Positions 25,440-33,326 of a stretch of DNA of 64,000 bases are shown in pieces (positions within the stretch are counted from its first letter, which is position 1; every line of letters starts with the position of its first letter). Below the pieces are notes generated by a model. That model saw only the letters and a program-made list of their open reading frames with translations, did no database searches and was not told where the DNA came from. The DNA comes from Alphaproteobacteria bacterium (lineage in GTDB: Bacteria; Pseudomonadota; Alphaproteobacteria; UBA8366): positions 1 through 64,000 of the forward strand of contig JAJFJD010000056.1 in NCBI GenBank assembly GCA_021774335.1, in the 5' to 3' direction. Position numbers and translations under genes: made by a program.

Positions 25440-25954
25440 ATACGGTGCTCTATCTCTTCATTGTGACGATCAGTCTCGCCGCCGCATTGGCGACAATCGC
25501 GATTTGGGCGCCGCGGGCGCCGAAGACTCGATTCGTCGCTTTGCTTGCGACGACCCTGTTCATTCCCCTTGGATATCTGCAAATCGTTGAGCTGCTGAGC
25601 AAACCGAAGCCGATGAGCTTCGAGCTGTTCAAGCGCGACGTGCAACTCGCCCATATTCTCGGCGCGAGCATGGATGAAGGCAGAGCGATCTACCTATGGC
25701 TTCGACTGGAAGATGAAATAGAGCCACGATATTACAAGCTACCCTGGAAACGCGAGGTGGCGGAGAAACTCGAAGACGTCATCGACAATGCCATCCGGAA
25801 AAACGCGACCGCCGTCCTAAAGAATCCATTCTTTCGGAAATCGCTCGAAGAGCTGGGCGATTTGAATGCTTATGTGATACCGCCACCACTACCGCCGCAA
25901 AAACTTCCGCAACTGCCGCCGCAAATATTCAATCCACGCCGACAGGATATCTAA
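25436..25954 (+). CDS. Membrane protein of the ExbB-like operon, unknown family
   Basis: The ATG at 25436 overlaps the previous stop as ATGA. The 172-residue protein has two hydrophobic segments, residues 4-25 and 34-54, then about 90 mostly helical charged residues and a proline-rich tail (VIPPPLPPQKLPQLPPQ). The segment RAIYLWLRLEDEIEPRYYKLPWKREVAEKLEDVID looks like a conserved core. I recognise no family. Translational coupling to both upstream genes makes it a likely third subunit or a cytoplasmic or periplasmic regulator of the channel. Confidence 0.65.
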   Translation: MNTVLYLFIVTISLAAALATIAIWAPRAPKTRFVALLATTLFIPLGYLQIVELLSKPKPMSFELFKRDVQLAHILGASMDEGRAIYLWLRLEDEIEPRYYKLPWKREVAEKLEDVIDNAIRKNATAVLKNPFFRKSLEELGDLNAYVIPPPLPPQKLPQLPPQIFNPRRQDI

Positions 25955-26290
25955 GCGATCTAGGATATTCTCAAATGCAATCATTAATTGCATATCTGCA
26001 TTAGTCTTTCGTCTCGCATTCTGACGTCGTTCTGATTTCACCTATTCGACCGTTCGGACACCAGTGCATCCGGCTCAACCAATGGTGCGATGCGGTATCC
26101 GCAAATCCGTATAGCCTATTGTGGTAGAACGGGAATTCTGCGACTTTGAATGAGTTCTAGCGTGTGAATCGCGCTCCTGGCGGGAGCGTTTCCGGATCGA
26201 ATAGACCGGAGTAGTCGAGCGCGCTGCAATTGACCGGCAAGAGCCGGTACGACGAACAGTTCTTAGTTACAACAACCTGTCTTCGTTGGA
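25955..26290. other. Intergenic region with several small hairpins
   Basis: These 336 bases contain no gene. ATGCAAT-5-ATTGCAT lies at about 25975-25993, CGCTCC-5-GGAGCG near 26168-26184 followed by TTT, and ACCGGC-4-GCCGGT near 26229-26244. The second may end the three-gene operon; the third may lie in the leader of the CoA ligase-like operon. Confidence 0.4.
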
Positions 26291-27442
26291 ATGATCGTTC
26301 TCGAGCACGATGCGAAAGAGTTGTTGGCCGTCCAAGGCGTGCCTGTTCCCGGCGGGATTCAGCTTACCCAAGTCCCTAAATACGACCCGGAACAAGAGAA
26401 TGAGAAAGCCGGGCCTTGGCTTCTCAAACCGCAAGTCGAGTCGCTGGACCGTATCCCTCTTGAAGACATTGCCGTCGCCGCGACTCGAAAAGAGGTCGCC
26501 GACGGATGCGCTAAGCTCTTGGGAACGCAGATTAAAGGACATCGCGTCAATTCGGTCCGTGTCGAACGCCAAATCCTGTCCGATACCGCCTGCTTCCTGA
26601 GCTTTTCCTGTGATCCCATCGTGCCTGGTGTCCGAGTAGCCGTTGCGATGGCCGGCGACGGGTACGGACCCGGCGAAGGCGCGCAAGACGTAGCGGCCCC
26701 CGACCCAAACGCTGTCGTAGCCTGTGTAAGCCGTCTGGCGATGGGCCTGCCCGAAAACCTACGTGATCCCATCGTTGAAGCCGCAACACAGCTCGCACCG
26801 CTCTATTTCGGGTATGAGGCACTGCAGATCGAAATCAGTCCGCTCGTTATTCTTCCAGACAACTCGTGGGTCGCGAGTGACGTGAAGATGATTATCGACG
26901 AATGCGCACTGTTTAGGCATCCCGAGCTGATCGCGATGATTGAACGGCGTGACTTCGCCTATGATGCCGTACGGCGTAAGCGGACATTCGGGCTCGACTA
27001 CTTGGTCCTCGACACCGCGGGCGACATTGGAACATTCACCACTGGCCGAGGTCTCGGCGCGCTTCTCGTAGACGATATGAGGCAGAACGGTCTGAAACCG
27101 TACAACTATCTCGAAGCCGATACGGCCGCCTTAATCGATACCCCGGCATCGATCGTCGAGGCTTTTCGGCTGCTTTCCACTGCGGACTCCTTGAAGGCCA
27201 TTCTCGTCACTGCCCTTGAGGATAATACCAATCTGACCGAGTTGGCCGCACTGCTCGCCCAATCCTTAGCGCAAGCGCCTGAATTGACCTGTCCGATCGT
27301 TCTGCGACTGACCGGTCCCAATGCCGAACCAGCGGCCGCGTTGCTGCGCGACATTCGCCCCAACATCGAACTGACGGCAACGACTGACAGCGCGTTCGAG
27401 CGACTGGCCGAACTCACTGGGCCAAGGGCTATTTCATGCTAG
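26291..27442 (+). CDS. Succinyl-CoA synthetase beta-like protein, divergent
   Basis: The 383-residue protein follows the SucC plan. It begins HDAKELLAVQGVPVPGG, has the EISPLVI strand of the ATP-grasp domain followed by DVKMIIDECALFRHPEL, and carries the CoA-ligase half with GDIGTFTTGRGL and KAILVTALEDNTN. The glycine-rich nucleotide loop of SucC (GGRGKAGGVK) is absent; the place reads PQVESLDRIPLED. So ATP binding by the usual loop is doubtful. It overlaps the alpha-like gene by seven bases. The pair may make or use an unusual CoA thioester, or be a non-catalytic relative. Confidence 0.75.
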   Translation: MIVLEHDAKELLAVQGVPVPGGIQLTQVPKYDPEQENEKAGPWLLKPQVESLDRIPLEDIAVAATRKEVADGCAKLLGTQIKGHRVNSVRVERQILSDTACFLSFSCDPIVPGVRVAVAMAGDGYGPGEGAQDVAAPDPNAVVACVSRLAMGLPENLRDPIVEAATQLAPLYFGYEALQIEISPLVILPDNSWVASDVKMIIDECALFRHPELIAMIERRDFAYDAVRRKRTFGLDYLVLDTAGDIGTFTTGRGLGALLVDDMRQNGLKPYNYLEADTAALIDTPASIVEAFRLLSTADSLKAILVTALEDNTNLTELAALLAQSLAQAPELTCPIVLRLTGPNAEPAAALLRDIRPNIELTATTDSAFERLAELTGPRAISC

Positions 27443-28311
27443 ATCTCCGGCTGGCGTCGACGGCCCCCGTCCTTGTTCAAGGCATATCCCGGCAACAAGG
27501 GCGGCAGCAGGCGGAGACGATCCGGGCCTATGGAACGAATGTCGTCGGCGGCATTGCCACTGACGGTGCCCCGGATAACGGCAGCGACATCACCGTGTAC
27601 CGAAGCTGTACCGAAGCCGTATCAGCGACCCATGCGACGGCCTGCGTGACCGTGGCGCCCCCGGAAACCACAGCAGACGCCGTATTGGAAGCGGCCGAAG
27701 CCGGCATACGTATTGTGGTATCGCTGGCCAAGGGCGTTCCCGCCCATGACACAATCCGGGTGCTGCGCCGAATCCGGGAACTCGGCACCATTTGGATCGG
27801 TTCGGCCAGTTCCGGATTTGCAATCCCTTCGGAACGCCTGAAACTCGGATGGATCCCCGATTATTGCCTCGGGCCCGGCAACTTCGCCTTGATTACCAAG
27901 AGCGACGCCCTTGCCTACGACGTCGGACAACAAATGATCGCGGCGGGGCTCGGGCAATCGATTTGGATCGATGTCGGAAACGAACCGGCGAAGGGAACGC
28001 GCCTATCCGATCTGGTTCCGTTCCTTCAACAGGATGACGCGACGGCCGGCGTCATCCTAGTTGGCGATGCCGGCGGTTTGGATGAAGAAGAATTCGCCCG
28101 GGCGATCAAATCCGAAGGCCTCACCAAGCCGGTGTTTGCGCTCGTACCAGGAATCTCCCTTCCTGATACGTTTGCGGCGACGCATGTGGAATCCCTCCCC
28201 GACGCAACCGAGATGTCGGCAGCCCGGAAACGGGCCGCGCTGGAAGCGTCCGGCGCTTCTGTATACAATTCGGTCGGTGCCCTCGTTAAGTCTCTCCAGG
28301 CCACCCCCTAG
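27436..28311 (+). CDS. Succinyl-CoA synthetase alpha-like protein, divergent
   Basis: The 291-residue protein has the SucD order: VLVQGISRQQGRQQAETIRAYGTNVVGG for CoA binding, IGSASSGFAIPSERLKLG in the middle domain, and VILVGDAGGLDEEEFAR with the GxxGG loop. The C-terminal AALEASGASVYNSVGALVKSL aligns with E. coli SucD. Counting back without gaps, His250 falls exactly on the phospho-histidine of SucD, but its GHAGA context is replaced by THVES. It is followed by an acyl-CoA dehydrogenase, so the substrate may be an acyl-CoA. I infer a divergent CoA ligase, not the TCA enzyme. Confidence 0.75.
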   Translation: MLDLRLASTAPVLVQGISRQQGRQQAETIRAYGTNVVGGIATDGAPDNGSDITVYRSCTEAVSATHATACVTVAPPETTADAVLEAAEAGIRIVVSLAKGVPAHDTIRVLRRIRELGTIWIGSASSGFAIPSERLKLGWIPDYCLGPGNFALITKSDALAYDVGQQMIAAGLGQSIWIDVGNEPAKGTRLSDLVPFLQQDDATAGVILVGDAGGLDEEEFARAIKSEGLTKPVFALVPGISLPDTFAATHVESLPDATEMSAARKRAALEASGASVYNSVGALVKSLQATP

Positions 28312-28341
28312 AAATTACGTTACGCGCAGGAGTGTTACGCA

Positions 28342-29517
28342 TTGCTGGATTTCAGCTTGACCAGCGATCAACGGCAGATGCTTGAAACCGTTGAACGCAT
28401 TAGAAAAGACGTTATCGAACCGAACGCCATGCGATGGATGGATGGCACTTTCCCTTACGACAACATGCATGTCTTGGCCGAGGCCGGGGTGCTGGGCATG
28501 GCGGTGCCCGAGGAATACGGCGGCATGGGCGCGTCGATCCTGGATACGGTCCTGGTACTCGAGGAAATCGCCAAGGGCTGCTACGTCACGGCAATGGCGG
28601 TCCTTGGTGAGGTCGGCGTCCAATGCCGCATCATCTCCACCTATGCACCCGACCCGTTCAAGGAGAAATGGCTGCCAAAAATCGCCAGCGGCGAATGCAT
28701 CCTCTCCGTTTGCATGACGGAACCGAACGTCGGCACCGACCTGGGCAACATGACGACGAATGCTGTGCTGCATAACGACCGGGTCGTGATCAACGGCACC
28801 AAGACCTTGATCAGCCGCATCGAGGAAGCCGACGTCTATGTCGTCTTCACCCGCGTGAACGACATCCCGGGCAGCCAGGGAATCGGCTGCGTTCTGCTGG
28901 AAAAGGGCGAAGGTATTCCTGGAATTTCGACCACCGGGACCTATCACACCATGGGCGGCGAGCACCTGGCCGAGGTCCAGTTCGACAATGTCGAGGTAGC
29001 ACCCGAGAACCTGATTCTCAAGGAAAACTCGCTGCGCACGCTGATGAGCGCCTTCAACACACAACGCTGCCTGAACCCGGCGATATGCCTCGGTATGGCG
29101 GAGTCGTCACTGGAGCATTCGATACGCTATCTGCGGGAACGCGACGCTTTCGGGCATCCCATCGGGGATTTCCAGGGAATGCGCTGGAAAGCGGCCGATA
29201 TGGCGATCCAGATCGAGGCCGGGCGCGGCCTGCTTTACCGGGCCGCGGCGACCGCCGACCCCTTCCCCGACCCGACCCTGGCCGCGATGGCCAAGGTTTT
29301 CGTCAACGAGATGTCGATCGCGGTCTGCAGCGAAGCGGTGCAGGTGCACGGCGGCTACGGCTTCCTGGACGAGTTTCCGGTATCGCGCAACTATCGCGGC
29401 GTACGCTACGGCACGTTGGGCGGCGGGACGACGGAAACCCTCCGCAATCTGGTAGGCCGGACGCTGGTCGAGAAAATGGATCTGGAAAGCGGCATCGCCG
29501 GGCTAGATTTTTTCTAG
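28342..29517 (+). CDS. Acyl-CoA dehydrogenase
   Basis: The start is a TTG at 28342 with CAGGAGTG ten bases upstream; the 391-residue product is normal for the family. It has the N-terminal MAVPEEYGGMG, the flavin/substrate segment LSVCMTEPNVGTDLGNM, the middle TLISRIEEADVYVV and the C-terminal VQVHGGYGFLDEFPVSRNYRGVR, ending with GGGTTETLRN. The glutamate that serves as the base in YEGT-type enzymes is not present at that position (RYGTLGGGT), so the base lies elsewhere or activity differs. It appears to be in an operon with the divergent SCS-like pair. Confidence 0.9.
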   Translation: MLDFSLTSDQRQMLETVERIRKDVIEPNAMRWMDGTFPYDNMHVLAEAGVLGMAVPEEYGGMGASILDTVLVLEEIAKGCYVTAMAVLGEVGVQCRIISTYAPDPFKEKWLPKIASGECILSVCMTEPNVGTDLGNMTTNAVLHNDRVVINGTKTLISRIEEADVYVVFTRVNDIPGSQGIGCVLLEKGEGIPGISTTGTYHTMGGEHLAEVQFDNVEVAPENLILKENSLRTLMSAFNTQRCLNPAICLGMAESSLEHSIRYLRERDAFGHPIGDFQGMRWKAADMAIQIEAGRGLLYRAAATADPFPDPTLAAMAKVFVNEMSIAVCSEAVQVHGGYGFLDEFPVSRNYRGVRYGTLGGGTTETLRNLVGRTLVEKMDLESGIAGLDFF

Positions 29518-29543
29518 CCCGGCCCGGTGCCGTCCCGGTCCGC

Positions 29544-31091
29544 CTATTTCGCCAGGCGGAGGTTGCTTAGCTGCGTGCCGATGGCAATAAATGCAGCAGT
29601 TAGTTGATCTTCTCCGGGAGAGTTAAAGTAATGCCCCGGAGACGTCGCGCAAGCCTCATAGGTATCGCGAACCGCTTGGTTCGATGACCCTTCGGTATCG
29701 AAGGTGATCGTGTAAATGATGACTCCTTCGTCCTTCACAAGGTCACAGGTATCGAGCATACGGTCGTTGATCTCGGCCTTAATGCCGCTGGTCGATGTGG
29801 TCCCAAGGCGACCCCAGGTCGGTACGCCATACGCAGAGTAGTGACCCGAGACGATGTTGTTCTGACCGTCCGTCATCATTACGACCGCCTTATCTGATAG
29901 CGGTTCGCTATTCGCCAGCAGATCCGCGATGTAATCCTTGGGCAGACTGGCCGGATCATCACCATCCCAAAGGCCGCGCCAACGGGGTGAAATTGTCCGC
30001 CAACCCCAGACAAGCCCAGCATTGCCCATCGTGCCGCCATGACGCCAATAGGTCATGGCGTTGAGAACAGTCTCAATATCCGCCTTGGCCTTGATCAGCG
30101 GCTGAATCGGATCGGCACAGTTCGTGTTTGGCCCGCGCGCGCCAGATCCGTTCGTTTCATTGACCCCCGGCCAAGTCAGAGTAGCTCCGGTTTTTGGCCA
30201 ACGGGACGGATAAAATTTGGTAACCGACGGCGGATCATCGTTCCGGTCCTGGATCCCACTCTGGCGCGCCTCAACGCAGCCTTTCCATGTCGTCGGATAG
30301 AAGCTGTCCTGCCATTTCAAGTGATTGTAGCTTCCATCCATGAAGCCAATCGAAACGCCAGTCGGGTAAGGAGTATCATTGTCCTCGTGCTCCGGATTCC
30401 CAAATGAATCCAACTGCGGCACGAACGGCACCAGCCAACTTGCGTGCTGATTGCCGATATTCACGGCAGCGGTGTATGGAACAACCGACATATAAAAATC
30501 GTCGATTTCGTCCCGGCCCGCATAAAGGATATCGACTAACTGCAGCGACGCATCCTTCAGATCTTCCACCTTCGACTGGGACGAACCTGGCGCGGTATGG
30601 CGCATCGAACCGGTATTATCCAGCACCATGGCCAACTCCATACCCTTGACCTGACGCTGCACTTCTGCCGAGGCGGCGACATCAACGTCATCAACCCCCA
30701 GCACCTGCATCAAGGTGGTGCCGACATTTGCTGTCGCATCCAATTTGATGGTCTGGAGGGTCGTGTTAATCGTCGTCGTCGGGCCCGTCAGGGTCGCCCC
30801 CATATAGCCCGGCGGAAAATTCGCATCGAAAAAATCCTGGATCGCCGCATCGCGCTGAACCGCATCGAACATCACGCGCCCGCCCGCTAACGCGGCGGAA
30901 TCGAGCGCATAGCTCAATCGCGTCTTGACGAGATATCCGCGTGCCGTATCGACGGCTAGACCCGTAAAGGCCACCAATGGCAATGCTGCGGCCGCAACGA
31001 AGGTCGCGAGACTGCCGCGCTTGTCGCGAATAAGATTTGAGAAAACATCCCGGGCAAATCCAATCATGCGCATCATTTCTGTTAGGCCCAT
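29544..31091 (-). CDS. tadG: TadG-like pilus assembly protein with vWA domain
   Basis: The 515-residue protein starts with a short basic stretch, then a TadE/TadG-type helix around residues 25-50 (GSLATFVAAAALPLVAFTGLAVDTARGYLV). The vWA domain begins at ELAMVLDNTGSM; the MIDAS motif is DNTGS instead of DxSxS, and DKAVVMMTDGQNN supplies the later metal contacts. It ends with TFDTEGSSNQAVRD and a C-terminal helix. Such proteins are periplasmic or surface components of Tad pili. It lies on the minus strand, divergent from flp across 328 bases, with the CtrA-type box between them, so both may be controlled together. Confidence 0.85.
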   Translation of the reverse strand: MGLTEMMRMIGFARDVFSNLIRDKRGSLATFVAAAALPLVAFTGLAVDTARGYLVKTRLSYALDSAALAGGRVMFDAVQRDAAIQDFFDANFPPGYMGATLTGPTTTINTTLQTIKLDATANVGTTLMQVLGVDDVDVAASAEVQRQVKGMELAMVLDNTGSMRHTAPGSSQSKVEDLKDASLQLVDILYAGRDEIDDFYMSVVPYTAAVNIGNQHASWLVPFVPQLDSFGNPEHEDNDTPYPTGVSIGFMDGSYNHLKWQDSFYPTTWKGCVEARQSGIQDRNDDPPSVTKFYPSRWPKTGATLTWPGVNETNGSGARGPNTNCADPIQPLIKAKADIETVLNAMTYWRHGGTMGNAGLVWGWRTISPRWRGLWDGDDPASLPKDYIADLLANSEPLSDKAVVMMTDGQNNIVSGHYSAYGVPTWGRLGTTSTSGIKAEINDRMLDTCDLVKDEGVIIYTITFDTEGSSNQAVRDTYEACATSPGHYFNSPGEDQLTAAFIAIGTQLSNLRLAK

Positions 31092-31419
31092 GTTGTTGCA
31101 ACCGAATTACTTGAGGCTGTACTTCCCTATAACAAGTAAAAATCTTCGTCTACTAAAATCAATACATATATCGCGTTAATTATTTCTTAATATTATTTTT
31201 GCAATATAGTTTCCCTCGCCACACAAAAAACAAAATTAAATAATTCCAAGTGAAAAATAAGTAAATATTGCATTAATTAAATTATTAATGAGTATTTAAC
31301 CACTTTTATTATTACATCATTAACTATAGTGTTCTTTTTTATTTGACTTTCACTGTCGAATGATATTGAAGTACGCAGATCGGCTTATGCAATTTTGCGA
31401 ATCACACGGGAGTATGTCG
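31092..31419. other. A+T-rich divergent promoter region of tadG and flp
   Basis: These 328 bases are far richer in A+T than the genes on either side. They include the CtrA-type box at 31285-31301. No gene is supported. The flp promoter should lie between the box and 31400. Confidence 0.55.
31285..31301 (+). promoter_or_regulatory. CtrA-type binding box upstream of flp
   Basis: TTAATGAGTATTTAACC fits TTAA-N7-TTAACC, the consensus of the cell-cycle regulator CtrA, which controls pilin genes in Caulobacter and relatives. It is 119 bases before the flp start codon. The A+T-rich background makes chance matches more likely, but both half sites and the trailing CC agree. Confidence 0.5.
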
Positions 31420-31608
31420 ATGTTTGGCAATATTACGAAGGTTCTCAAGGACGAGTCAGGCGCGACCGCCATTGAATATGGCCTGATCGCGGCGCTCGTT
31501 TCGGTTGCGGCTATTGCCGCTCTTACGGCGATGGGTACGTCGCTGGAAACCATGTTCACTCGCGTTTCGAATGAGCTGGAAGGCGCGGTCAACGGTTCGA
31601 CCGGTTAA
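31420..31608 (+). CDS. flp: Flp/Fap-type pilin
   Basis: The second of two nearby ATGs, at 31420, is seven bases after GGGAG; the first at 31414 is too close to that site. The 62-residue prepilin has a short leader MFGNITKVLKDESG, then ATAIEYGLIAALVSVAAIAALTAM, where CpaA would cut between Gly and Ala. The glutamate and tyrosine of IEYG are the family hallmark. It is the major subunit of the Tad pilus and stands first in the locus, followed by a hairpin and then cpaA. Confidence 0.93.
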   Translation: MFGNITKVLKDESGATAIEYGLIAALVSVAAIAALTAMGTSLETMFTRVSNELEGAVNGSTG

Positions 31609-31671
31609 TCCGCTCTTAGCTATTGGCTCCGGTGCGTTCTGCCCACCCCAACCGGAGCCTTCTGTGACATC

Positions 31672-31702
31672 CCGGAGCGGCTTGTTCAAAAAGCCGCTCC
31701 GG
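31672..31702 (+). terminator. 12-bp hairpin between flp and cpaA
   Basis: CCGGAGCGGCTT pairs perfectly with AAGCCGCTCCGG around a seven-base loop. No T-run follows, so it is more likely a partial terminator or an mRNA-stabilising 3' hairpin that lets flp exceed the assembly genes. Confidence 0.5.
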
Positions 31703-31757
31703 AGTTGTCCATGGCTCGATCTTCATCGTCGAGACAACCTTATCGAGGCGATATGCC

Positions 31758-32336
31758 ATGTCTGGCAATCTATGGATGGGTGGCCCTTCAGAATCGGCTC
31801 TTGTTGAGCCTGCCCTAGTTCCGACTACCACGGCCGTAATCGAAATTGCTGGCGTCGGGTTTTCCCTGACGGCCCAGGCGACGATCCTGTTGTTATTGGC
31901 GGGGATCGTGACCTGGGCCGCCATCAGCGATCTGCTGCGCGGAACCATTCCCAATGCAGCCAACACGGCGATGTTCGTCTTGTGGGTAGCGTGGGTCATC
32001 AGTGGCGCCGAAACATCCGTTGGGTACTCGTTCCTGATCGGAGCGGGCGTCTTCGCATTCGGCGCAGTTTTGTTTCAGTTCGGCCAAATGGGCGGTGGCG
32101 ACGTAAAGATGCTCACCGCCCTCGCCATCTGGGCGGGTCCGCCCGAAATACTCGTTTTTCTTATTCAAGTCGCATTCGCCGGTGGCGTTCTCACCATGGC
32201 GTGGCTCACACACATGCGGTTCGTCGCCCCTGCGATGGGCCGAATGCCGGTAAACGACGCAGAACGATTTGTTCCCTATGGCGTCGCGATCGCAGCCGGT
32301 ACGTATCTCATGATTGCCAGGTTATGGACTGGGTGA
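31758..32336 (+). CDS. cpaA: Prepilin peptidase CpaA
   Basis: The 192-residue membrane protein has the two aspartates of the A24 type IV prepilin peptidases: AAISDLLRGTIPN (Asp in the first loop) and GGGDVKMLTAL (GxGD). At least four membrane segments are visible. It should cut the Flp leader. The N-terminal about 30 residues before the first helix are unusual and may be untranslated; an inner start is possible. Confidence 0.92.
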   Translation: MSGNLWMGGPSESALVEPALVPTTTAVIEIAGVGFSLTAQATILLLLAGIVTWAAISDLLRGTIPNAANTAMFVLWVAWVISGAETSVGYSFLIGAGVFAFGAVLFQFGQMGGGDVKMLTALAIWAGPPEILVFLIQVAFAGGVLTMAWLTHMRFVAPAMGRMPVNDAERFVPYGVAIAAGTYLMIARLWTG

Positions 32337-32354
32337 TCCGGAGGGGGATCGAAA

Positions 32355-33326
32355 ATGAATGTTCGAATGATACTGCTAGTCGGTTTTGCGCTGTTTTCCG
32401 CAGCCGCCACATTTTTCCTCGCGAAGACATGGATCGATTCGCAGCGCGACGCCATCCGGCGTCAAGCTGAGTCGTTGACGCCAACGACAACCGAATCCGT
32501 AAATGTTCTCGTCGCGAAGGCCGACTTGCCGTCAGGCTTGATCGTCAAGCGAGACCATATGGAATGGAAGCCGTGGCCTGAAAAGGGCGTCGGGAAAAAT
32601 TTCCTGATGGAAGGCCGGGATAAGATTGAAGACGTCGTCGATTCCGTCGTCCGCGGTGGCATTGTAACTGGCGAGCCGATCGTCAAGGGCCGCGTGATCC
32701 AGCCGGGCGACCGTGGTTTCATGGCCGCGGTCCTTAAGCCCAACATGCGCGCCATTTCGGTCAAGGTAAAGGTCGACAGCAGCGTGTCCGGCTTTATCAA
32801 GCCTGGCGATCATATCGATCTTATCTTGGCGCACCGAGTAACTCCGTCAAGCACGGAACCGCCGACTCAGCATGAGATTGCAGAGACAATTCTCAGCGAT
32901 TTGCGGGTTATCGCCGTCGACCAGACAAGTGACGATCAGAAGGGCCAAGCATCGGTCTCGAAGACGATTACAATGGAAGTCACGCAAAAGCAGGCCGAGA
33001 TTATCACCGTCGCCAAGCGTGTAGGTGCCCTCTCCTTCGTCCTACGCAGCCTGCCCCGCCCCGATGCCAAGGCAAACCAAGTCGCCAAAAGGGTGAATCG
33101 GCGCAGCCGGACCTGGGATAGCGAAGCAAGCCGGGTGCTGCCGTCTGTCGGTGGCCCTAAGAACCAGATTGAAGTCATCCGTGGCGTCCAGCAACAGAGC
33201 ATCTCGATCCCGCTCTTCGGTGGACAAAACGGCGGCGGACTTTCGATCATTCGCCAGGGACTCAGCACATCTACGACGGCCGGAACTAACGCCGGCGCAG
33301 CCGCCGCAGGAGCACTTGCACGATGA
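32355..33326 (+). CDS. cpaB: Tad pilus assembly protein CpaB
   Basis: The 323-residue protein starts with a membrane anchor (ILLVGFALFSAAATFFLAKTWI), then a SAF domain with VLVAKADLPSGLIVKRDHM, and the RcpC segment with PNMRAISVKVKVDSSVSGFIKPGDHIDLIL. A Gly/Ala-rich low-complexity tail closes it. It acts in the periplasm with the secretin. Its stop overlaps cpaC as ATGA, and GGAGGGGGATCG precedes its ATG. Confidence 0.93.
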   Translation: MNVRMILLVGFALFSAAATFFLAKTWIDSQRDAIRRQAESLTPTTTESVNVLVAKADLPSGLIVKRDHMEWKPWPEKGVGKNFLMEGRDKIEDVVDSVVRGGIVTGEPIVKGRVIQPGDRGFMAAVLKPNMRAISVKVKVDSSVSGFIKPGDHIDLILAHRVTPSSTEPPTQHEIAETILSDLRVIAVDQTSDDQKGQASVSKTITMEVTQKQAEIITVAKRVGALSFVLRSLPRPDAKANQVAKRVNRRSRTWDSEASRVLPSVGGPKNQIEVIRGVQQQSISIPLFGGQNGGGLSIIRQGLSTSTTAGTNAGAAAAGALAR

